Shown here in pieces: positions 1-5,063 of a DNA stretch of 5,063 nucleotides. The translations under genes and the position numbers were made by a program. Origin of the DNA: Candidatus Agrococcus pullicola (GTDB lineage Bacteria; Actinomycetota; Actinomycetes; Actinomycetales; Microbacteriaceae); NCBI GenBank assembly GCA_019115685.1, contig DXDC01000371.1, positions 1-5,063 on the forward strand, given 5' to 3'. Under the pieces are notes generated by a model that had not been told where the DNA came from, searched no databases, and saw nothing but the letters and a program-made list of their open reading frames with translations. Numbering within the stretch: the first letter of the stretch is position 1; every line of letters starts with the position of its first letter.

Positions 1-48
1 GGGAAACGGGAGGGGTCGGTAGGCTTGAGGAATCCCATCGTCCCGAAG

Positions 49-53
49 AGGAG
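49..53 (+). promoter_or_regulatory. Ribosome binding site of glpX (supports GTG start)
   Basis: AGGAG inside the purine run AGAGGAGA lies 8 bases before the GTG at 62. This fixes the glpX start at GTG rather than at the later in-frame ATG at 110. Bases 1-48 hold no gene that I can support and no convincing promoter. Confidence 0.8.
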
Positions 54-61
54 ACCGCCCT

Positions 62-1069
62 GTGAGCGAAGAACGCACCGTCGTCGAGCATCCCGATCGC
101 AACCTGGCCATGGAGCTGGTCCGAGCAACCGAGGCGGCTGCGATCCGCGCGGTGCCCTGGATCGGGCGGGGTGACAAAAACGCCGCAGACGGTGCCGCGG
201 TGGATGCCATGCGCGCGTTTCTGGGGACTGTCGCGTTCGACGGTCTCATCGTGATCGGTGAGGGCGAGAAGGACGAAGCCCCCATGCTCTTCAACGGCGA
301 ACACGTCGGCAACGGGCGCGGCCCCGCTTGCGACATCGCCGTCGATCCCATCGATGGAACCTCGCTGACAGCAGCGGGCCGCCCGAACGCACTGAGCGTG
401 ATCGCGGTATCCCCGCGCGGCACCATGTTCAATCCGAAGGATGCGTTCTACATGGAGAAGCTCGTGACCGGTCCCGACGGTATCGGTGTCGTGTCACTCG
501 AGCAGTCCATCGGCGACAACATCCGGGAGCTCGCGAAGGCGAAGCAGAAGGACATCTCCGAGATCGTCGTCGCTGTACTCGACCGTCCGCGACACGACGA
601 AGCGATAGAGGAGATCAGGGCAGCGGGCGCCGGCACCAGGCTCATGCGCGACGGCGACGTTGCAGGTGGGATCAACGCAGCGCGCTGGGAGTCACGCATC
701 GACATGTGCTTCGGCACGGGCGGCACCCCGGAAGGCGTCATCACCGCGTGCGCGATCAAGGCGCTCGGCGGAGTCATCGAGGGACGCCTGAATCCGCAGT
801 CGGAGGAAGAGCGGTCCAACTGTCTTGCCGCCGGCCACGACATCGACCGCATCATCCGCTCCGAGGAATTCGTCACGGGCGACAACACGTTCTTCGTCGG
901 TACCGGAGTGACCGACGGCGAGCTTCTCGACGGTGTTCGGCGCAAGGGACCGTTCATCAGAACGGAGTCGGTCGTGCTGCGGTCGAAGACCGGCACGGCC
1001 CGCCGCGTCATCGCGGAGCACAAGGCCGAGAAATGGCTTGAGTCGACCAGAGCGGCCGACCTCGTCTAA
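62..1069 (+). CDS. glpX: Class II fructose-1,6-bisphosphatase (GlpX)
   Basis: Cytosolic enzyme that hydrolyses fructose 1,6-bisphosphate to fructose 6-phosphate and phosphate, the committed gluconeogenic step. The 335-residue protein is full length for the family. Visible motifs, by analogy to E. coli Glp[18 protein letters not shown] at 35-51 (metal-binding Asp38), [12 protein letters not shown] at 65-76 (Glu67), VDPIDGT at 94-100 (Asp95, Asp98 and the phosphate-binding Gly-Thr), MEKL at 131-134, RPRHD at 175-179, DGDVAGGI at 197-204, and GGTPEGV at 220-226 (Glu224). The GTG start at 62 has AGGAG 8 bases upstream; the next in-frame Met (residue 17) lacks such a site and would cut into the conserved N-terminal helix. 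Many actinobacteria have only this FBPase class, so it is probably the main housekeeping enzyme. It leads a group with the CoA-transferase genes, 32 bases downstream. Nothing is truncated and no key residue is missing. Confidence 0.97.
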   Translation: MSEERTVVEHPDRNLAMELVRATEAAAIRAVPWIGRGDKNAADGAAVDAMRAFLGTVAFDGLIVIGEGEKDEAPMLFNGEHVGNGRGPACDIAVDPIDGTSLTAAGRPNALSVIAVSPRGTMFNPKDAFYMEKLVTGPDGIGVVSLEQSIGDNIRELAKAKQKDISEIVVAVLDRPRHDEAIEEIRAAGAGTRLMRDGDVAGGINAARWESRIDMCFGTGGTPEGVITACAIKALGGVIEGRLNPQSEEERSNCLAAGHDIDRIIRSEEFVTGDNTFFVGTGVTDGELLDGVRRKGPFIRTESVVLRSKTGTARRVIAEHKAEKWLESTRAADLV

Positions 1070-1101
1070 CTCAAACGGAACGATTCAGCGAAGGAGATTG
1101 C

Positions 1102-1875
1102 ATGGCAATCAACAAGGAAGTTGGTTCGGCAGCGGAAGCGGTTGCCGACATACAGGAGGGAGCGACCCTCTCGGTCGGCGGATTCGGCCTCTCCGGCAAT
1201 CCGATGCAGCTCATCGAAGCACTGCACGCGCGGGGAGTCTCAGGGCTCACTGTCGCGAGCAACAACTGCGGCGTGGACGACTGGGGGCTGGGAATCCTGC
1301 TCGGGAACGGGCAAATCGACAAGATGATCTCGTCGTACGTCGGTGAGAACAAGGAGTTCGAACGCCGCTACCTCACGGGCGAACTCGAACTCGAACTCAC
1401 GCCGCAGGGCACGCTCGCTGAGAAGATGCGCGCAGGAGGTTCGGGTATCGCCGCCTTCTATACGCGCACCGGCGTCGGCACGCAGGTGCAGGAGGGCGGG
1501 CTTCCGCAGCGTTACAACGCGGACGGCACGATCGCGAAGGCTTCCGCTCCGAAGCCGACCGCGGTGTTCGAGGTGGACGGGCAGGATGAGGAGTTCGTGC
1601 TCGAGGAGGCGATCGTCGCCGACTACTCGCTCGTACACGCGCAGAAGGCCGACCGCTACGGCAACCTCGTCTTCAATAAGGCGGCAAGGAACTTCAACCC
1701 GCTCGCGGCGATGAGCGGCAAGATCTGCATCGCACAGGTCGAAGAGATCGTCGACGCAGGTGCCATCGACCCCGACGACGTCCATCTCCCAGGCGTCTTC
1801 GTGCACCGGCTCGTCGAAGTCGGCAAGGACATCGAGAAGCGCATAGAGCGCCGGACCGTTCGAGAGGAGCGTTAA
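1102..1875 (+). CDS. 3-oxoacid CoA-transferase, subunit A (family I)
   Basis: Alpha subunit of a two-subunit family I CoA-transferase, which moves CoA from a donor such as succinyl-CoA to a 3-oxoacid; this subunit supplies much of the CoA-binding fold. GGFGLSGNP at 26-34 fits the family signature GGF-x3-G-x-P. Other family blocks are SNNCG at 53-57, SYVGEN at 78-83, [13 protein letters not shown] at 101-113, KADRYGNL at 182-189 and ARNFNP at 195-200. The 257 residues include a short charged C-terminal tail, slightly longer than the roughly 230-240 residues of many relatives. The ATG start has AAGGAG 5 bases upstream. The gene lies 32 bases after glpX and 2 bases before subunit B, so the subunits are surely made together. 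Acetoacetate (ScoA-like) and 3-oxoadipate (PcaI-like) enzymes cannot be told apart by eye. No other pca genes or thiolase are in the window, so no symbol is given. Confidence 0.95.
   Translation: MAINKEVGSAAEAVADIQEGATLSVGGFGLSGNPMQLIEALHARGVSGLTVASNNCGVDDWGLGILLGNGQIDKMISSYVGENKEFERRYLTGELELELTPQGTLAEKMRAGGSGIAAFYTRTGVGTQVQEGGLPQRYNADGTIAKASAPKPTAVFEVDGQDEEFVLEEAIVADYSLVHAQKADRYGNLVFNKAARNFNPLAAMSGKICIAQVEEIVDAGAIDPDDVHLPGVFVHRLVEVGKDIEKRIERRTVREER
1381..1398 (+). repeat. Short tandem repeat, three copies of GAACTC
   Basis: Three perfect copies of the hexamer GAACTC run in frame inside the CoA-transferase A gene and encode Glu-Leu three times (residues 93-98). The segment sits in the conserved stretch before TPQGTLAEK, where relatives usually have a similar but less regular acidic/hydrophobic pattern. 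It does not disturb the frame. Confidence 0.85.
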
Positions 1876-1877
1876 TC

Positions 1878-2510
1878 GTGGCACTGACACGCAATGAAAT
1901 GGCAGAGCGCGCTGCGCAGGAGCTGTGGGACGGCGCCTACGTCAACCTCGGCATCGGCCTGCCGACGCTCGTACCGAACTACGTGCCCGAGGGGCGCGAG
2001 CTGGTGCTGCAGAGCGAGAACGGCATCCTCGGCGTCGGGCCCTACCCGACCGAAGACAACGTCGACCCCGACCTCATCAACGCCGGCAAGGAGACGGTGA
2101 CGACGCTGCCCGGCACCGCGTTCTTCGACTCGGCCATGTCATTCTCGATGATTCGCGGCGGCAAGATCGACGCGGCCATCCTCGGCGCGATGCAGGTCTC
2201 GGCGGACGGCGACATCGCGAACTGGATGATCCCCGGCAAGATGGTCAAGGGACCCGGCGGCGCAATGGACCTCGTGCACGGTGCCGCACGTGTCATCGTG
2301 CTGATGGAGCACGTCGCGAAGGACGGCTCCGCCAAGATCGTGAACTCGTGCTCGTTGCCGCTCACGGGCAAGAGGGTCGTACACCGCATCATCACGGATC
2401 TCTGCGTGCTCGATGTCACCGACGAGGGGCTCAAGCTGGTCGAGCTGGCGCCCGGTGTCACACTCGAGGAGGTTCGCGAGAAGACCGAGCCCGCGATCAT
2501 CGCCGCCTAA
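1878..2510 (+). CDS. 3-oxoacid CoA-transferase, subunit B (family I, catalytic)
   Basis: Beta subunit carrying the catalytic glutamate that forms the covalent glutamyl-CoA thioester during transfer. LQSENGILG at 44-52 matches the family I active-site signature, making Glu47 the catalytic residue. Also visible are NLGIGLPTL at 23-31, [14 protein letters not shown] at 94-107, and [11 protein letters not shown] followed by GGAMDLV (111-133), all standard blocks. The 210 residues are a normal full length. The GTG start lies 2 bases after the subunit A stop, with GAGGAGC about 8 bases upstream inside the end of subunit A, a layout suited to coupled translation and equal subunit amounts. Acetoacetate versus 3-oxoadipate specificity is unresolved. 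The gene ends the + strand group and faces rmuC tail to tail. Confidence 0.96.
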   Translation: MALTRNEMAERAAQELWDGAYVNLGIGLPTLVPNYVPEGRELVLQSENGILGVGPYPTEDNVDPDLINAGKETVTTLPGTAFFDSAMSFSMIRGGKIDAAILGAMQVSADGDIANWMIPGKMVKGPGGAMDLVHGAARVIVLMEHVAKDGSAKIVNSCSLPLTGKRVVHRIITDLCVLDVTDEGLKLVELAPGVTLEEVREKTEPAIIAA

Positions 2511-2526
2511 CAGCGTCGCCGCCCGG

Positions 2527-2575
2527 CCGCAACGCGACTCCAGCGACGACAACCCCGCAATAGGGCGCGTTGCGG
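2527..2575. terminator. Candidate bidirectional terminator (inverted repeat)
   Basis: CCGCAACGCG at 2527-2536 and CGCGTTGCGG at 2566-2575 are perfect 10-base reverse complements separated by 29 bases. A nested CCC/GGG pair with a 6-base loop (2554-2556 / 2563-2565) could extend the structure inward. It fills most of the 67-base gap between two convergent genes, beginning 16 bases after the CoA-transferase stop and 2 bases beyond the rmuC stop. That is where a shared terminator is expected. There is no T-run on either side and the loop is long, so it is not a textbook intrinsic terminator. Actinobacterial terminators often lack the T-run, so the call is plausible but unproven. Confidence 0.4.
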
Positions 2576-2577
2576 TG

Positions 2578-3732
2578 TCAGCGGTCGTCTCGGGTGAGTT
2601 CCGGTGCTGTGGCTGCGCGCGGACCCGTGTCGATCTGGTCGGTCACGGGCACCGACTTCGATGTGCTCAGCTCATCGAGCCTCCGACCGGTCACCAGAAC
2701 GCGCGACTCCAGCGTCGACGTGAACGCGTTGAAGTGCTGCACGGACTTCTCCAGCGAGCCGCGCATTTTCTCGATGTGCCCGCCCATTGTGCTGATGCGC
2801 TCGTAAAGTTCGGTAGCCAGGTGCAGGATGCGCTCGGCGTCTTCCGCGACGTTCACCTGCGTCCAGGAGGCGGCGATGGCCCGCAGCACGCTGAACAGCG
2901 TAACGGGGCTCGCCAGCGCGACACCCTTGCCGAAGGCATGCTCCAGCAACGCGGGATCGGCATCCAGAGCAGACGAAAGCAGCGCCTCCGACGGCAGGAA
3001 GAGGATGACAAGCTCGGGGCCGCCGGCGACCTTGCGGGCATAGTCGCGCTTGGCGAGCGCATCCACGTGACCCTTCAGCGCGCGGGCATGCTCGGCGAGC
3101 AATCCGTTTCGTTCGTTGGCGAACTCCGCGCCCTCCGGCAGCGCGGTTGCCCGCAGATAGGCATCGAAAGGAGCTTTCGCATCGAGCACGAGATGCCTCT
3201 CGCCCGGCAGATGCACGACCATGTCGGGTCGCGATGAGCCGTCGGCTGTGCTGGCCTGCACGTCGAAGTCCACGCGCTCGAGCATCCCGGAGGACTCGAC
3301 GACCCGTTGCAGCTGCGTTTCGCCCCACATACCGCGCGACTGCGATGACGACAGCGCTTTCGCGAGCGAATCGGCGGACGCGCGCAGGCGTTCTTCGCTT
3401 TCCAGGGATGCCCGCAGCTGCTGCGAGAGCGCCCCGTGCTGCTGGGCGCGTTGGGTCTCGACCTGCTGCACCCGCTGGTTCAGCGATTCCAAGCGCTCGG
3501 CGATCGGTTGCATCTGCTGAGCGACCTGCGTGTGCTCGCGCGCCTGATCGAGTTGGGTCTCGTAACCGCGAACCGTGGCATCGAGAGCCGCATTGTCGCG
3601 TTCGAGTGCTGCGAGGCGGGCAGCCGAACGGGCGCGCCCCATACCGATGCCGGCGAGGATACCGAGCGCTGCCGCAAGCAAGGCAAGCAAAAGCGGCAGA
3701 ACCACGGCGAGTGCTGTCGAGATCTCGATCAT
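2578..3732 (-). CDS. rmuC: RmuC-family DNA recombination/repair protein
   Basis: RmuC proteins are predicted PD-(D/E)XK-type nucleases; the E. coli member limits inversions at short inverted repeats, though the biochemical role is poorly defined. The 384 residues show a hydrophobic membrane anchor at about 8-30, an Ala/Gln/Glu/Arg-rich coiled coil at about 34-130, and the RmuC domain from RGMWGE (133-138). Asp170 (RPD), then LDAK at 183-186 with Asp184 and Lys186, look like the nuclease core. LFLPSEALL (244-252) and ASPVTLF (274-280) are further family blocks. The last 30 or so residues are a low-complexity tail. The ATG at 3732 has no clear Shine-Dalgarno, but it precedes the anchor directly and no better in-frame start lies upstream. 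The gene follows the kinase gene after 66 bases on the same strand and converges with the CoA-transferase genes. Confidence 0.93.
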   Translation of the reverse strand: MIEISTALAVVLPLLLALLAAALGILAGIGMGRARSAARLAALERDNAALDATVRGYETQLDQAREHTQVAQQMQPIAERLESLNQRVQQVETQRAQQHGALSQQLRASLESEERLRASADSLAKALSSSQSRGMWGETQLQRVVESSGMLERVDFDVQASTADGSSRPDMVVHLPGERHLVLDAKAPFDAYLRATALPEGAEFANERNGLLAEHARALKGHVDALAKRDYARKVAGGPELVILFLPSEALLSSALDADPALLEHAFGKGVALASPVTLFSVLRAIAASWTQVNVAEDAERILHLATELYERISTMGGHIEKMRGSLEKSVQHFNAFTSTLESRVLVTGRRLDELSTSKSVPVTDQIDTGPRAATAPELTRDDR

Positions 3733-3798
3733 GCAACAAGGCTCGCACGCACGGCCGACACAGCCGGGCAGACCTGCTGCGAAGCGGGCGAACGCTCG

Positions 3799-4656
3799 CT
3801 ATCGCATCAGCTTGTGGGAGGCCCGTTCGACGGTGCGTTGCACCTCGTGCTCTGGTCGGTTGCGCAGCAGTGCGAACGCAACAATCATCATCGGGAAGAG
3901 GTCGCGGAACACAGCAGCCCTCCGAACGGTATCCGCGTCAGCGAGTTGCTCTGCCAGCTCCCAACCGTGCCAGTTCGCGAGCGCAGCGAGGTCCTCCGCG
4001 GGGTCCTCTTCGCACGCGAGATCCCAGTCGAGGACACCCACGACTCTCCCCGCCGACCAGTGGATGTTGGTTCCGCCCAGATCGGTGTGATTCAGCGCGA
4101 GTTTCGGCGTTTCGAGCGTGGCCAGCGCGTCCGTCCGGCGCCGCGCAATCTGTCGAACGGATTCCGGCAGTGCAGGAATCACGCGCTGTTGCATGACGTC
4201 ATACCAGTCGGCTCCGCCGAAGAATGCTCGGGCCGGAGCGAGGTGCGGTCGGAGGCTATCGAGCGGAATGTCGTGGATCTCGTCGAGTAGCGAACGCAGG
4301 GTTCGCGGGTCGGCAGGCTCGGCCGGGTGCGGCTCGCCGGCAACTCGTTCAACCGCGATTGCCGTCACCCCTGCAAGGCTGCGCGCAGGTGCTAAGGACC
4401 GAGGTACGGCGAACGTCAGCGGTGGCAGCGCATCCACGACTCGCTGCGCGCGTTGAACCTCGGTGGCTGACTCGACGTCGCGCGCCACCCTGACGGCCGC
4501 ATTACCGGCAATGATGACGAGGGAAGAAGACCCGGATCTCACCCACTGCCACTGTTCGAGCGACCGATAATGGCCAGCATCCCGCAGCAACTGTTCGACG
4601 AGCGCCACAGTTACTTCCTCGTCGGGTTCGGGGTAGTTCGTTTCTAACGCCGTCAC
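3799..4656 (-). CDS. APH-family phosphotransferase, substrate unknown
   Basis: Predicted ATP-dependent small-molecule kinase of the aminoglycoside phosphotransferase (APH/choline kinase) fold. From the GTG at 4656 it has 285 residues, a usual length. It shows a Gly/Ser-rich loop near 41-51, AVRVAR at 54-59 where many members carry the nucleotide-binding strand (Arg in place of the usual Lys), the catalytic loop HTDLGGTN at 190-197 (His190, Asp192, Asn197), and GVLDWDLA at 207-214 with the metal-binding Asp210/Asp212, followed by DPAEDLA. The frame stays open upstream to an ATG at 4821, but that 55-residue extension is Arg-rich and overlaps the exonuclease gene, so it is rejected. A second possible start is the GTG at 4608. 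The gene lies 23 bases after the exonuclease. The family includes antibiotic kinases and many metabolic kinases; nothing here supports a resistance role. Confidence 0.88.
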   Translation of the reverse strand: MTALETNYPEPDEEVTVALVEQLLRDAGHYRSLEQWQWVRSGSSSLVIIAGNAAVRVARDVESATEVQRAQRVVDALPPLTFAVPRSLAPARSLAGVTAIAVERVAGEPHPAEPADPRTLRSLLDEIHDIPLDSLRPHLAPARAFFGGADWYDVMQQRVIPALPESVRQIARRRTDALATLETPKLALNHTDLGGTNIHWSAGRVVGVLDWDLACEEDPAEDLAALANWHGWELAEQLADADTVRRAAVFRDLFPMMIVAFALLRNRPEHEVQRTVERASHKLMR

Positions 4657-4665
4657 GTGTTTCAA

Positions 4666-4669
4666 CCTT
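4666..4669 (-). promoter_or_regulatory. Likely ribosome binding site of the APH-family gene
   Basis: On the - strand AAGG lies 9 bases before the GTG at 4656, in the 23-base gap after the exonuclease stop. It supports that start over the ATG at 4821. A competing site, GAGGA (4620-4616), lies 7 bases before the in-frame GTG at 4608, so the choice between these two starts stays open. Confidence 0.5.
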
Positions 4670-4679
4670 ATGTGTGCAC

Positions 4680-5063
4680 TCAACGCCACCAGGCGTCGAG
4701 TTGTTTCTCGGCTTCGGCCGCCGGGCCGATTCGTAGGAACTGAGCGGAGCAGATCTTCAGCAGGTGTTCCAGATCCGCGGCCCCGTGCCGCCTGGCGGCG
4801 TGCACGACGATCGCTGCGCACGCCTGGGCATCCCCCGCGGCGTCGTGATGGTCGAAGTCTTCGAAGCCCGCCGCCATCGCAGCGGAGGGAAGCCGGTACG
4901 ACTCGAGATTGTACGTCTTGCGGGCGATGCGCAGCGAGTCCGCCCAGCGTGATTCGGGCACGGGCAGACCGCTCGCGACGGCCGCTGATTTCATGACACC
5001 CATGTCGAACCCCGCGTTGTGGGCGACGAACGCGTCGCCGTCGGCGAAGTCGAGAATCCGGTC
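4680..5063 (-). CDS. DnaQ-like 3'-5' exonuclease, C-terminal part (5' end outside window)
   Basis: The C-terminal 127 residues of a DEDDh-type 3'-5' exonuclease related to the DNA polymerase III epsilon subunit. The reading frame is open from the window edge, so the true start and the first catalytic motif (DxE) lie outside. The Exo II motif is visible as VAHNAGFD at residues 13-20 of the fragment (metal-binding Asp20). Exo III follows as HHDAAGDA at 72-79, with the general base His73 and Asp78. The stretch between, containing TYNLESYRLP (50-59), resembles actinobacterial stand-alone exonucleases. About 48 residues follow Exo III before the TGA, with no second domain recognised. An ATG at 5003 would make a 107-residue protein lacking Exo II, so it is not the start. 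The role is probably proofreading, repair or nucleic-acid turnover, not specified further. It leads toward the kinase gene 23 bases downstream. Confidence 0.9.
   Translation of the reverse strand, partial: DRILDFADGDAFVAHNAGFDMGVMKSAAVASGLPVPESRWADSLRIARKTYNLESYRLPSAAMAAGFEDFDHHDAAGDAQACAAIVVHAARRHGAADLEHLLKICSAQFLRIGPAAEAEKQLDAWWR

Noticed and set aside
20..25. TAGGCT as a -10 element for glpX
   Set aside because: It fits only the loose TANNNT pattern, and any -35 element would fall at or beyond the window edge, so it cannot be supported.
448..1023. - strand open frames opposite glpX
   Set aside because: They are shadows of a conserved + strand gene and their composition is not protein-like.
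2413..3237. A 274-codon + strand open frame across the convergent gap
   Set aside because: It overlaps the end of the CoA-transferase B gene and much of rmuC, has no Shine-Dalgarno and no family resemblance.
3779..3799. Hairpin at the end of the APH-family gene as a terminator (GCGA-A-GCG / CGC-TCGC, 6-base loop)
   Set aside because: The stem has a bulge, overlaps the stop codon and has no T-run; rmuC follows closely on the same strand. It is probably chance in GC-rich sequence.
3147..4290. Long + strand open frames opposite rmuC and the APH-family gene
   Set aside because: Their products are Arg/Ala/Ser-rich with no recognisable motif, run across two well-supported genes on the other strand, and are the usual by-product of high GC content.
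3799..4656. Antibiotic resistance gene
   Set aside because: The APH fold is shared by many metabolic kinases. The chromosomal setting between housekeeping-type genes and the absence of mobile elements give no support for resistance.
1..5063. Defence island, toxin-antitoxin pair, CRISPR array or mobile element
   Set aside because: Two nuclease-type genes next to a kinase prompted the check, but both belong to common housekeeping families. I saw no spaced repeats, transposase, integrase or terminal inverted repeats.

Overview
The window looks like an ordinary chromosomal stretch from a high-GC Actinomycetota bacterium. G or C dominates third codon positions, two of the six genes start with GTG and a third probably does, and the GlpX and CoA-transferase proteins have the actinobacterial form. 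A Micrococcales-type organism is a reasonable guess, but the sequence alone does not fix the genus.

Layout: two converging gene groups meet at about 2511-2577. The left group reads on the + strand: a class II fructose-1,6-bisphosphatase (glpX, 62-1069), then the A and B subunits of a 3-oxoacid CoA-transferase (1102-1875 and 1878-2510). The gaps are 32 and 2 bases, and all three genes have good Shine-Dalgarno sequences, so co-transcription is likely. The right group reads on the - strand, starting beyond the right edge: the 3' part of a DnaQ-like 3'-5' exonuclease (4680-5063, cut by the window), an APH-family small-molecule kinase (3799-4656), and an RmuC-family protein (2578-3732). The gaps are 23 and 66 bases. 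A perfect 10-bp inverted repeat between the groups (2527-2536 / 2566-2575) may be a shared terminator.

How the genes may work together: the CoA-transferase activates a 3-oxoacid (acetoacetate or 3-oxoadipate), which yields acetyl-CoA, and GlpX is the gluconeogenic phosphatase needed when carbon enters at that level. The pairing therefore makes metabolic sense as a gluconeogenic-growth operon, but this is inference. On the other strand, two predicted nucleases (the exonuclease and RmuC) flank a kinase of unknown substrate; a shared role is not shown.

There is no gene-free stretch over 300 bases. I saw no tRNA, rRNA, CRISPR array, insertion sequence, phage gene or attachment site. I found no convincing undescribed system; the findings below are modest leads.
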